Shown: positions 1-7,086 of the stretch, in pieces
Layout of the letters: each line of letters opens with the position of its first letter
Numbering within the stretch: the stretch's first letter is position 1
NCBI GenBank assembly: GCA_030595525.1
Contig: JAUVDD010000017.1
Location: 1-13,765 of the forward strand
DNA: 13,765 bases
DNA from: Puniceicoccales bacterium
GTDB taxonomy: Bacteria > Verrucomicrobiota > Verrucomicrobiia > Opitutales > Oceanipulchritudinaceae
Direction of reading: 5' to 3'
Made by a program: the position numbers and the translations under genes
Notes under the pieces: model-generated
The model's database searches: none
The model's input: only the letters and a program-made list of their open reading frames with translations
What the model was told of the DNA's origin: nothing

Positions 1-1
1 G

Positions 2-796
2 GTGGCCCGAGCGGCTAACTGGATTTATTCCAGAAAGGGCAACATCCTGCATGCCGACCAGCATCGGGATGATGAAGCGGGAATCTTCTTTCAAAGGATT
101 GAGTGGGTGCCGCAAGGTGTTCCTGCTGATGAGGCCAGTGAGTTTTCTAAATTCGTAGCGGAAACGGGCATGGAAGTGTCAGTGGAGCGATCCGACCAGG
201 CTGCACGGGTAGCATTGTTTGTTTCAAAAACTGAACATTGTTTTGTCGATTTTCTGGCTCGCTGGAAAATGGGAGAATTTCCCTGTGAACTGGCCTGTGT
301 AATTTCCAATCATCCGGATCTTGCCTCAATTACCGAATATTATGGTGTGCCGTTCCACCATCTGCCGGTAACCAAGGAAAACAAGAAGGAAGTCGAGCAG
401 GAGCAATTGTCATTGCTCAGCCACTACAAGATCGATTTGGCCGTGATGGCCAGGTATATGCAGATTCTGTCGGCGGAATTTCTCGAAAACTGCGGTTGTC
501 CGGTCATCAATATACATCATTCTTTCCTTCCAGCCTTCGCCGGTGCGAAACCATACCATCAGGCGCATTCACGTGGAGTTAAACTGATTGGGGCAACAGC
601 CCATTATGCCACAGCTATTCTCGATGATGGGCCGATTATTCAACAGGATGTGTCACCGGTTAACCATCGACACGATGTGCGGGATCTGGTCCGCAGGGGA
701 AGGGATCTTGAGAAAAGTGTCCTTGCGCAAGCCGTTCGCTGGCATCTGGAGCATCGGGTTCTCGTTTACGGGAACAAAACCGTTGTGTTCGACTGA
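2..796 (+). CDS. purU: Formyltetrahydrofolate deformylase PurU, 5'-truncated
   Basis: Hydrolyses 10-formyl-THF to formate and THF in the cytoplasm, balancing the one-carbon pool and supplying formate for PurT-type purine synthesis. The reading frame is open at the left edge. The visible 264 residues begin inside the N-terminal ACT domain (GNILHADQH, about residues 13-21, follows the usual first strand), so roughly 15-25 residues are missing and the apparent GTG at base 2 is probably not the start. The formyltransferase fold follows from about residue 68 to the end. The catalytic triad of the family is present: Asn170 and His172 in INIHHSFLP and Asp209 in ILDDGP. The C-terminus GNKTVVF is typical of PurU. 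The ACT domain and the HHSFLPAFAGAKPYHQA stretch distinguish it from PurN. It converges on aroF with 1 bp between stop codons. Identity is secure; only the 5' end is unknown. Confidence 0.95.
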   Translation: MARAANWIYSRKGNILHADQHRDDEAGIFFQRIEWVPQGVPADEASEFSKFVAETGMEVSVERSDQAARVALFVSKTEHCFVDFLARWKMGEFPCELACVISNHPDLASITEYYGVPFHHLPVTKENKKEVEQEQLSLLSHYKIDLAVMARYMQILSAEFLENCGCPVINIHHSFLPAFAGAKPYHQAHSRGVKLIGATAHYATAILDDGPIIQQDVSPVNHRHDVRDLVRRGRDLEKSVLAQAVRWHLEHRVLVYGNKTVVFD

Positions 797-797
797 T

Positions 798-1811
798 CTA
801 AAGGACACGGCCTGCCGCTTCAACGAAGGGCTTCAAGCCATTCATCAGGGCTGAGAACTGCTCCGGATATAAGGATTGTGCTCCGTCGGACAGGGCCTCT
901 GCCGGGTTTTCATGAGCTTCAACAAGAATTCCATCAGCACCACAAGCTGCCGCGGCATAAGCCATTGGTGCCACATATTCCCTGACACCGGTCCCGTGAC
1001 TTGGGTCAACTACCACCGGCAGGTGACTTAATTTCTTGAACTGACACACCGCCGACAAATCCAAAGTATTCCGTGTTCCGGTTTCAAACGTACGAATTCC
1101 TCTCTCAACGAGCACAATGTTGCTGTTGCCTTCCGAGGCAATGTACTCGGCTGACATCAGGACATCCTTAACTGTTGCCGCCATACCGCGTTTCAGGAAG
1201 ACAGGTTTTCCAGCTTGTCCGAGTGCCTGTAGTAATCGAAAATTCTGCATATTGCGTGCACCAACCTGAAAGGCATCGGCATATGTTTCGACAGCATCGA
1301 CATCAGCAACTTCCACGACTTCGGTAATGACCGGCAATCCGGTTTCCTGGCCGACTCGTTGGAGAATCTTCAATCCTTCAATTCCCAAACCCTGGAAGGA
1401 ATAGGGACTTGTGCGCGGCTTAAAAGCTCCTCCTCGCAATCCGTGGGCACCAGCGTCCCGGACGGCAATTGCGGTGGCTGATAATTGCTCGTAGCTCTCA
1501 ACTGCACATGGACCAGCGATTACCGCGAACGCCTTCGATCCGATCCGCGAATGACCAAACTGAACAATGGAATCTTCCGGATGCATTTCGCGGCTAACGG
1601 CTTTGTATGCAGCAAGAATCGGATCCACTCGTTCGACAGAAGGATGGCTCTCCAGGTGGAGTTGGCCCAGTTTGCGTTCATCCCCGAGTGCACCGATCAC
1701 GGTTCTCTCGCTACCGGGCATGTACAAAGGCTTGAGCCCTTGGCCTTCAATTTTGGATAGGATCTCTTCGGCTTCCGATTTGGTCGCCCCGGGCTTTAAA
1801 ACGATAATCAT
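798..1811 (-). CDS. aroF: 3-deoxy-7-phosphoheptulonate (DAHP) synthase, KDOPS-like type with N-terminal regulatory domain
   Basis: Condenses phosphoenolpyruvate with erythrose 4-phosphate, the first step of the shikimate pathway. The protein has 337 residues, about the length of the Thermotoga maritima enzyme. Residues 1 to about 65 (MIIVLKPGAT onward) look like the ferredoxin-like domain that gives Phe/Tyr feedback inhibition in that class, so similar control is inferred. The TIM barrel follows. Metal ligands expected for the family are visible: Cys102 in IAGPCAVES, His272 in DPSHGTG, Glu298 in VEAHENP and Asp309 in SDGAQSL. Substrate loops GGAFKPRTSPYSFQG (127-141), KPVFLKRGM (202-210) and GTRNTLDL (245-252) are intact. 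The ATG lies 5 bp after the proS stop, so the two are probably co-transcribed. Only a weak AAGG, 13 nt upstream, resembles a ribosome binding site. Gene symbols for this class vary (aroF, aroG, aroA). Confidence 0.95.
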   Translation of the reverse strand: MIIVLKPGATKSEAEEILSKIEGQGLKPLYMPGSERTVIGALGDERKLGQLHLESHPSVERVDPILAAYKAVSREMHPEDSIVQFGHSRIGSKAFAVIAGPCAVESYEQLSATAIAVRDAGAHGLRGGAFKPRTSPYSFQGLGIEGLKILQRVGQETGLPVITEVVEVADVDAVETYADAFQVGARNMQNFRLLQALGQAGKPVFLKRGMAATVKDVLMSAEYIASEGNSNIVLVERGIRTFETGTRNTLDLSAVCQFKKLSHLPVVVDPSHGTGVREYVAPMAYAAAACGADGILVEAHENPAEALSDGAQSLYPEQFSALMNGLKPFVEAAGRVL

Positions 1812-1816
1812 GACAA

Positions 1817-3343
1817 TCAGTAAGCCTTGGCAAACACCACTCGTTGCTTACTGGGCTTGCCGGTGAAAATGCACGTTCCCTCTTCCATCGAATCAAGGAA
1901 GGGGATGCAACGCACGGTAACCTTGAGTTCCTTCTGCAGCTTGTCTTCCCATTCCGGGTCGCCACAGAAATGAGACCATGCGAATCCACCATGATCTGAT
2001 TCATCCTTCGAGCTGAAGAATTCACGAAACTCTGCCTCGGAGTTGATTTCCCGGGAATTGGATTCGCGGAAATCCATGGCACGTTTCAGGAGGCCATTTT
2101 GCATCTCTTCCAGCAGATCAATTACTTGTCCAACGAAAGCTTCCCTGGACATGGATGATTTTTCACCCGTGTCCCTGCGGCCCACGAATACCGAACCTGA
2201 CTCCAAGTCGCGCGGTCCAATCTCCACGCGTAGAGGAATACCCTTCTTGATCCATTGCCACATCTTCTCTCCTCCACGTAGATCGCGATCATCCAGCTCA
2301 ATCTCGAGTCTCTGACCGTCGAGCCACCTCAGGTCATGCAATTCCTTTTTGAGTGACTCACATGCTTCCATAACAGGACCGCGGTGCTCGTCCTTTGGAA
2401 TTACCGGCAGGATGACAACTTGTGACGGTGCCAACCGCGGTGGAAGGATCAGACCGTCATCATCACTATGTGTCATGACCAAGGCCCCGATCAGACGGGT
2501 TGAGACACCCCAGGAAGTGGTCCAGGCATATTGTTGTTCGCCAGTTTCGCTGAGGAATTTGATATCGCTAGCCTTGGCAAAATTCTGTCCGAGGAAATGA
2601 GACGTACCAGCCTGGAGGGCCTTGCGATCCTGCATCATCGCTTCTATACAAAGCGTGGACACGGCACCTGGGAAACGTTCACCTTCAGTCTTTTCCCCTT
2701 TCAGAACGGGCATCGCCATGAAGTTCTCCGCAAAGTCGGCGTATACATCGAGCATCTGCCGGGTTTCTTCCCATGCTTCCTTCTCGGTGGCGTGTGCTGT
2801 ATGTCCTTCCTGCCAGAGAAACTCTGTCGTGCGGAGAAACAAGCGGGTGCGCATCTCCCAGCGAACCACATTCGCCCATTGGTTGATCAAAATAGGAAGA
2901 TCACGATAGCTTTGTACCCATTTGGAGTAGAGCTCGCCAATGATAGTTTCGGAAGTTGGGCGAACGATTAAAGGTTCTTCCAGGGGAGAAGCCGGGTGCA
3001 GTTTGCCGTCTTCGCCCATTTCCAGACGTGAATGAGTGACGACCGCACATTCCTTGGCGAATCCCTTCACGTGCTGAGCTTCCTTTTCCAGATAGCTCTT
3101 GGGAATGAAAAGAGGGAAGTAGGCATTCTTGTGGCCGGTGTCCTTGAACATCCTGTCGAGGACGCGTTGCATGTTTTCCCATATTGTATAACCCCAAGGC
3201 TTGATAACCATGCAGCCGCGTACCGGGGAATTCTCGGCCAATCCTGCCGCCTTAACTACCTGCTGGTACCATTCAGGGTAGTTTTCTTCACGTGTCGGTT
3301 GGATTGCTGTTCTCTTGGATGCTTTGCCCATACTGGAATTCAT
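1817..3343 (-). CDS. proS: Prolyl-tRNA synthetase, archaeal/eukaryal type (ProS type 3)
   Basis: Charges tRNA-Pro with proline. The 508-residue protein lacks the large editing insertion of the E. coli-type enzyme and matches the shorter archaeal/eukaryal form found in some bacteria. The class II core is clear: the N-terminal region with KPWGYTIWENMQ (48-59), a motif 2 region RWEMRTRLFLRTTEFLWQEG (161-180), the proline-pocket stretch GTSHFLGQNFAKA (246-258) and motif 3 around GVSTRLIGA (279-287). The anticodon-binding domain follows from about 305. The C-terminal domain ends in the family's Tyr508. That domain normally binds zinc through four cysteines. Here Cys460 and Cys491 remain, but Trp465 and Thr494 sit at the other two positions. 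The start could be the ATG at 3343 or the one at 3331 (MGKASK); neither has a Shine-Dalgarno sequence. First gene of a probable proS-aroF transcript. Confidence 0.96.
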   Translation of the reverse strand: MNSSMGKASKRTAIQPTREENYPEWYQQVVKAAGLAENSPVRGCMVIKPWGYTIWENMQRVLDRMFKDTGHKNAYFPLFIPKSYLEKEAQHVKGFAKECAVVTHSRLEMGEDGKLHPASPLEEPLIVRPTSETIIGELYSKWVQSYRDLPILINQWANVVRWEMRTRLFLRTTEFLWQEGHTAHATEKEAWEETRQMLDVYADFAENFMAMPVLKGEKTEGERFPGAVSTLCIEAMMQDRKALQAGTSHFLGQNFAKASDIKFLSETGEQQYAWTTSWGVSTRLIGALVMTHSDDDGLILPPRLAPSQVVILPVIPKDEHRGPVMEACESLKKELHDLRWLDGQRLEIELDDRDLRGGEKMWQWIKKGIPLRVEIGPRDLESGSVFVGRRDTGEKSSMSREAFVGQVIDLLEEMQNGLLKRAMDFRESNSREINSEAEFREFFSSKDESDHGGFAWSHFCGDPEWEDKLQKELKVTVRCIPFLDSMEEGTCIFTGKPSKQRVVFAKAY

Positions 3344-3478
3344 GGAGGGATTCCCGTTGGGCTCAAGCTTTTGTCATCAAGCTTTTTTGCCGACAGGGAT
3401 ACCCCAGCTTGACTTAAATTCATGCTTGCAGGAAATTAAATCCATCGGAGGGTCATTAATACACCTTTCTGCCAGATT
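3344..3478. promoter_or_regulatory. Divergent intergenic region between proS and the membrane-protein/mutL pair
   Basis: This 135-bp gap must hold the promoters for proS (leftward) and for the gene at 3479 with mutL (rightward), because both start here. It contains a 10-bp direct repeat TCAAGCTTTT (3363-3372 and 3377-3386) and an inverted core copy AGCTTGA (3406-3412). A TTGACT at 3409-3414 resembles a -35 box for rightward transcription, but no good -10 lies at the right distance. A GGAGGG at 3447-3452 is too far (26 nt) from the ATG at 3479 to be its ribosome binding site. No specific promoter can be assigned with confidence. Confidence 0.5.
3363..3412. repeat. Two direct and one inverted copy of TCAAGCT
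   Basis: TCAAGCTTTT occurs at 3363-3372 and again at 3377-3386, a 14-bp period. The reverse complement of its core, AGCTTGA, occurs at 3406-3412. Each direct copy holds the palindrome AAGCTT. Pairing of the two AAGCTT units would give a weak 6-bp stem followed by further T residues on the plus strand, but no plus-strand gene ends here that would need a terminator. The repeat could be an operator for a regulator or chance in an AT-rich spacer. Confidence 0.45.
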
Positions 3479-3916
3479 ATGAGAATGTTTCGATCGTTCC
3501 TTTTACGCCTTGGGCTGATTCTTTCCACCACAGCAGTCATCTGCCTGTTGTTAATGACTGTCACGCTGGCGTTACAAAAACAGGCTGACTCCGCCATGTA
3601 CTGCGGAATGCTTTTCGGTATCCTGTTTGCGTGGTTTATTTTCAATTTGGTAATGGTGAAAAAAGTGGATCCAGAACTTTCGCTGGAAGTGGCGCGTATT
3701 GTATTTCCGTCGGGAATACTCTTCAGCTTATTGCTCAGTTCACTTCTTTCTATGTACCTCAATGACTTGATTCCCGGAAATGAAGGCAGGGAGCACTATA
3801 TCCTGCCATTTGTCGGGCTGAGTGTATCTTTCTATCTAATTGTTCGTTGTTTCGACCTTAAATGGCTTCGCCCGGAAGAGGAAATCGCGTTCCTTGAACA
3901 AATGGATCGCAGGTAG
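3479..3916 (+). CDS. Hypothetical small integral membrane protein with four predicted helices
   Basis: I do not recognise the family. The 145-residue product is strongly hydrophobic, with four likely membrane segments at about 10-32, 41-61, 74-94 and 107-125. A short charged stretch KKVDPELSLE (61-70) joins helices 2 and 3, and the tail is acidic then basic (RPEEEIAFLEQMDRR). Basic residues at the extreme N-terminus (MRMFR) would favour a cytoplasmic N-terminus and, with four helices, a cytoplasmic C-terminus. No catalytic motif is visible. The size and helix count are loosely like ATP synthase subunit I-type proteins, but the neighbours do not support that. The start is the first of two close ATGs (3479 and 3485); neither has a well-placed Shine-Dalgarno sequence. 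Only 26 bp separate its stop from the mutL start, so the two are probably co-transcribed. Coding is supported by the hydrophobic pattern and the orderly gene spacing. Confidence 0.75.
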   Translation: MRMFRSFLLRLGLILSTTAVICLLLMTVTLALQKQADSAMYCGMLFGILFAWFIFNLVMVKKVDPELSLEVARIVFPSGILFSLLLSSLLSMYLNDLIPGNEGREHYILPFVGLSVSFYLIVRCFDLKWLRPEEEIAFLEQMDRR

Positions 3917-3942
3917 CTGTTGTCGGGCTAACTTATTTCGAA

Positions 3943-5760
3943 ATGCCTGGAAAAATCGTCAGACTGCCGGATTCGGTGGCGAACCAAATCGCTGCCGGCG
4001 AAGTGGTTGAGCGCCCGGTTGCAGTTATCAAGGAGTTGGTGGAAAACGCACTGGATGCTGAGTCTCAATCTATAGAAATACAGTTTGAGAAGGGTGGGAA
4101 ATCCCTGATCAGGGTTTTGGATGATGGGGTAGGAATGAGCCGCGATGATTCCATCCTGGCCATGCAAAGACACGCCACCAGCAAGATTCGTGAAGTTCAG
4201 GATATTCTCCGAATCAGCAGCTTTGGATTCCGGGGAGAGGCCTTGCCGAGTATTGCCAGTGTATCCAAGTTTACTCTGAGAACCCGGCAAAAATCCTCAT
4301 CCGAAGGAACGGAGATCCGGATTCTTGGAGGTGGTAAACCGGATATTGCATCCTGTGGAATGTCACCCGGTACGGAAGTCACTGTGGCCAACCTTTTTCA
4401 TTCGGTTCCAGCACGGCGGAAATTCATGAAAACAGATCGAACCGAGGCGGCACATATTTTGCAGATGTGTCGACTGCTGGCGATTGCCCATCCGGAGGTT
4501 GCATTTAGTTTGATTGAAGATGGACATGAAGTCTTCCGGTCACCGATTTGCGCGGATCGACGGGAGCGTGTGCGCGAAATCTTTGGCAAGCGCCGGGTTG
4601 AGGATCTGATTTCTCTGGAGTTTGAGCGAGATCGCATCGTTGTAAGTGGATTGATAGGTCGGCCTGGGGTAGGGCGCAGCACTCGCGCTGAAATGATCAC
4701 CTATGTCAATAATCGTCCGGTGGACAGCCGGTTACTGAATTATGCCTTGATTGAAAGCTATCATCGGTATCTTCCTCGTGGACGATATCCGGTTGCCTTT
4801 CTTTTTGTGGATATTCCGTCCGGTGATGTGGATGTGAACGTCCATCCAACAAAGAGGGAAGTCAGGTTTCGGGCAGAATCGGTTATCAGAAGTGTGGTCA
4901 TGACCGGATTGACCGAAAGGCTGGCGGATGCATCCAGCAAAGCGCTGCTGAAGTTCGAGAAAGTGGAATCGAAGCCCGTTGATCGTTCCGAAGAACCATC
5001 GATACCTGCTCCCAGTGTACTTCCATCACGATCCGAACCAAGAAAACCTTTCCCGGAAATCATTGAGAAACCATACGTACCACCAGTTTCCCGGATAACC
5101 AAGCCCGTTGAAAAACAGACGCCTGTGGCTAGTTCGGAAAAAGTTTCAATTTGGCAATTTTGTGGAGTGTTCCGTGAAAAGGTGGGAATATTCGAGAGCC
5201 CAGACGGACTTATTTTGCTGAATGCTCGAGCAGCCCGTGAGCGAATCCTGTTTGAACGTATTGAAAAATCATTACAGGGAGAATCCATCCCGCAACAACC
5301 CATGTTGATTCCCCCCATGCTGGAGTTGTCTCCGCTGCAAGCCAGTTTGTTGACCGATCAATTGTCTTTTTTCGAAAGGGTCGGATTTGAGATTGAATCA
5401 TTTGGGCGACATTTGTTCCGAATAAGGAGTATTCCCGCCTGGATGCAAAGTGAACAGCCTGAGCCTTTCGTTGAAGAACTACTGCAGAAGATCAACAACC
5501 GTGGTTTACGTCCAGGAGACACTCATCCAGCCCGGACAATGGTGGCTCGATTGGCTGCTATTAGTGAAGCAAGGGGTTTTTCTGTAAGGGATAGGAATGA
5601 TTGGGAGACGCTGGCCAAATCACTCTTAAATTGTGACAACCCTCTACTGGATGGCAGGGGCAGGCCGACATTCGTCGAAATGCGAAATGCCGAGCTGACA
5701 CGCAAGTTAATGCTGGATGGACCTATAAAGGAATCAGATGGCCTTGATGGCCTCGGTTAG
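3943..5760 (+). CDS. mutL: DNA mismatch repair protein MutL, apparently lacking the endonuclease motifs
   Basis: Links mismatch recognition by MutS to strand incision and excision. It has 605 residues. The N-terminal GHKL ATPase (about 1-330) is fully conserved: [10 protein letters not shown] (17-25), the catalytic Glu31 and Asn35 in [14 protein letters not shown] (60-64), GFRGEAL (95-101) and [11 protein letters not shown] (299-309). A proline- and charge-rich linker spans about 340-400. A C-terminal dimerisation domain (about 400-590) follows. In endonuclease-type MutL this domain carries DQHAxxE, ACHxxI/V and CPHGRP motifs. Here the corresponding places read NARAARE (427-433), VARLAAI (534-540) and DGRGRP (570-575), so the acidic, histidine and cysteine ligands are gone. 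The protein is therefore expected to be an ATPase and matchmaker without nicking activity, as in E. coli. The last 27 bp overlap the end of hemL on the other strand. Confidence 0.96.
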   Translation: MPGKIVRLPDSVANQIAAGEVVERPVAVIKELVENALDAESQSIEIQFEKGGKSLIRVLDDGVGMSRDDSILAMQRHATSKIREVQDILRISSFGFRGEALPSIASVSKFTLRTRQKSSSEGTEIRILGGGKPDIASCGMSPGTEVTVANLFHSVPARRKFMKTDRTEAAHILQMCRLLAIAHPEVAFSLIEDGHEVFRSPICADRRERVREIFGKRRVEDLISLEFERDRIVVSGLIGRPGVGRSTRAEMITYVNNRPVDSRLLNYALIESYHRYLPRGRYPVAFLFVDIPSGDVDVNVHPTKREVRFRAESVIRSVVMTGLTERLADASSKALLKFEKVESKPVDRSEEPSIPAPSVLPSRSEPRKPFPEIIEKPYVPPVSRITKPVEKQTPVASSEKVSIWQFCGVFREKVGIFESPDGLILLNARAARERILFERIEKSLQGESIPQQPMLIPPMLELSPLQASLLTDQLSFFERVGFEIESFGRHLFRIRSIPAWMQSEQPEPFVEELLQKINNRGLRPGDTHPARTMVARLAAISEARGFSVRDRNDWETLAKSLLNCDNPLLDGRGRPTFVEMRNAELTRKLMLDGPIKESDGLDGLG

Positions 5761-7011
5761 GCCTTCGATAGCCTGATCCAGATCACCATGGTCATGGGCG
5801 GTTGAGATGAAACAAGTCTCAAATGCACTTGGAGGGAGATAAATTCCTCGGTTCATCGCTTCCTTGAAAAGTGCGCTGAAGTGACCCGTGTTGGTAGCCA
5901 TGACTTCAGTGAAATTTGTCACGGGTTCCTCGGAAAAGAAGAATGCAAACATCGAACCCGTTTGAGGTACCTGTAGTGCGAGGCCCTTTTCTTTTGCAGC
6001 ATCCAGTAAAGCAGTCTGCATACGGGAACCCATCTGGTTTAGGCGCTCATAGGGATTTAATTCCAAGAGCATTTCAAGCGCGGCGATGCCTGCCGACATG
6101 GCCAGCGGGTTGCCTGAAAGTGTTCCAGCCTGATAAACCGGACCAACCGGCGCTAAGTTCTGCATAAGTTCACGTTTTCCTCCAAACGCACCAACGGGAA
6201 GTCCGCCACCAATGATTTTACCCATTGCTGTCAGGTCGGGAGTAATCCCGATACATTCCTGTACACCACCTGCCGCGAGACGGAATCCGGTCATGACTTC
6301 ATCAAAAATCAGGACCGATCCATATTGCGTACAGACATCGCGGAGCTTCTGTAAAAAACCATCCTTTGGAAGAATCAAACCGCAGTTGGCAGGGTAGGGC
6401 TCTACAATTACCCCGGCAATCTGATCACCCTCAGTTGCGAACAAGGCTTCCAGGGCTTCCTGGTCATTGTACTCCAGAACTCGGGTTTCTCCGGCAAATG
6501 CGGCCGGGATACCTGCGCTGTCTGGATGGCCATGAGTTACGGCACCCGAGCCTGCCTTCACCAGCAAGGAGTCAACGTGGCCGTGGTAACATCCGGCAAA
6601 TTTAACGATAAGCGAACGGCGAGTGGCACCGCGTGCCAAACGAATGGCACTCATGGTTGCCTCGGTCCCGGAATTACAGAACCGGACCTGTTCCAGGGAC
6701 GGAACCATTTTCACAACCAACTCGGCTATCGCGACTTCGTATGGATTCGGGGTTCCAAAGCTGGTTCCCTTCTCCAATGCTTCCGTAATGGCTTGCTTGA
6801 TCCTTGGTGGATTATGTCCGTGGATAGCCGGACCCCAGGTACAGACAAAATCGATAAGCTCCTGACCATCAACAGTAGTCAGACGACTTCCGGAAGCGGA
6901 TTTGGTGAAGAAAGGTGTTCCACCAACTGATCGGAATGCTCGGACCGGGGAGTTTACTCCTCCAGGGATGAGTTCTGATGCTCTTTTAAACAGGTCTTGT
7001 GAAATACTCAT
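5734..7011 (-). CDS. hemL: Glutamate-1-semialdehyde 2,1-aminomutase
   Basis: A PLP enzyme that converts glutamate-1-semialdehyde to 5-aminolevulinate, the last step of the C5 route to heme and other tetrapyrroles. The 425-residue length is normal. The N-terminus [21 protein letters not shown] is diagnostic and supports the ATG at 7011. The class III aminotransferase core is intact: NSGTEA (113-118) for PLP phosphate, GCYHGH (140-145), DEVMTGFR (237-244) with Asp237 contacting the PLP nitrogen, and catalytic Lys265 in [16 protein letters not shown]. The gene implies that tetrapyrrole synthesis starts from glutamyl-tRNA; hemA is not in this window. It lies 75 bp downstream of pyk on the same strand and may be read through from it. 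The 3' end overlaps mutL by 27 bp. No Shine-Dalgarno sequence precedes the start. Confidence 0.97.
   Translation of the reverse strand: MSISQDLFKRASELIPGGVNSPVRAFRSVGGTPFFTKSASGSRLTTVDGQELIDFVCTWGPAIHGHNPPRIKQAITEALEKGTSFGTPNPYEVAIAELVVKMVPSLEQVRFCNSGTEATMSAIRLARGATRRSLIVKFAGCYHGHVDSLLVKAGSGAVTHGHPDSAGIPAAFAGETRVLEYNDQEALEALFATEGDQIAGVIVEPYPANCGLILPKDGFLQKLRDVCTQYGSVLIFDEVMTGFRLAAGGVQECIGITPDLTAMGKIIGGGLPVGAFGGKRELMQNLAPVGPVYQAGTLSGNPLAMSAGIAALEMLLELNPYERLNQMGSRMQTALLDAAKEKGLALQVPQTGSMFAFFFSEEPVTNFTEVMATNTGHFSALFKEAMNRGIYLPPSAFETCFISTAHDHGDLDQAIEGLTEAIKAI
5744..5768. terminator. Possible bidirectional terminator-like hairpin at the mutL/hemL convergence
   Basis: GGCCT (5749-5753) and AGGCC (5759-5763) form a perfect 5-bp stem with a 5-nt loop. 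After one T-T mismatch the stem continues for four pairs (5744-5747 with 5765-5768, one of them G-T). The hairpin spans the mutL stop codon and lies inside the 3' coding end of hemL. No T-run follows on either strand, so it is not a standard intrinsic terminator. Its position exactly where two transcripts meet is the main argument for a role. Confidence 0.3.
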
Positions 7012-7086
7012 GACATCAAAAGAAGGAATTCAGCCAGATAATGGCAATTCCCAATGCCTCTAAATTTCCTGCCTGCGAAATCCCGT

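Noticed and set aside
3409..3441. Sigma-70 promoter with TTGACT and TTAAAT upstream of the membrane-protein gene
   Set aside because: The spacing is 21 bp, too long, and the hexamers at 17-18 bp match poorly.
4761..5318. 185-codon minus-strand open frame opposite mutL
   Set aside because: It lies across the MutL ATPase end and linker, is serine-rich and has no motif; a shadow frame.
7043..7058. Hairpin between pyk and hemL as a terminator
   Set aside because: The stem is about 6 bp with a bulge and has no T-run on the minus strand, where the genes are read; too weak to call.
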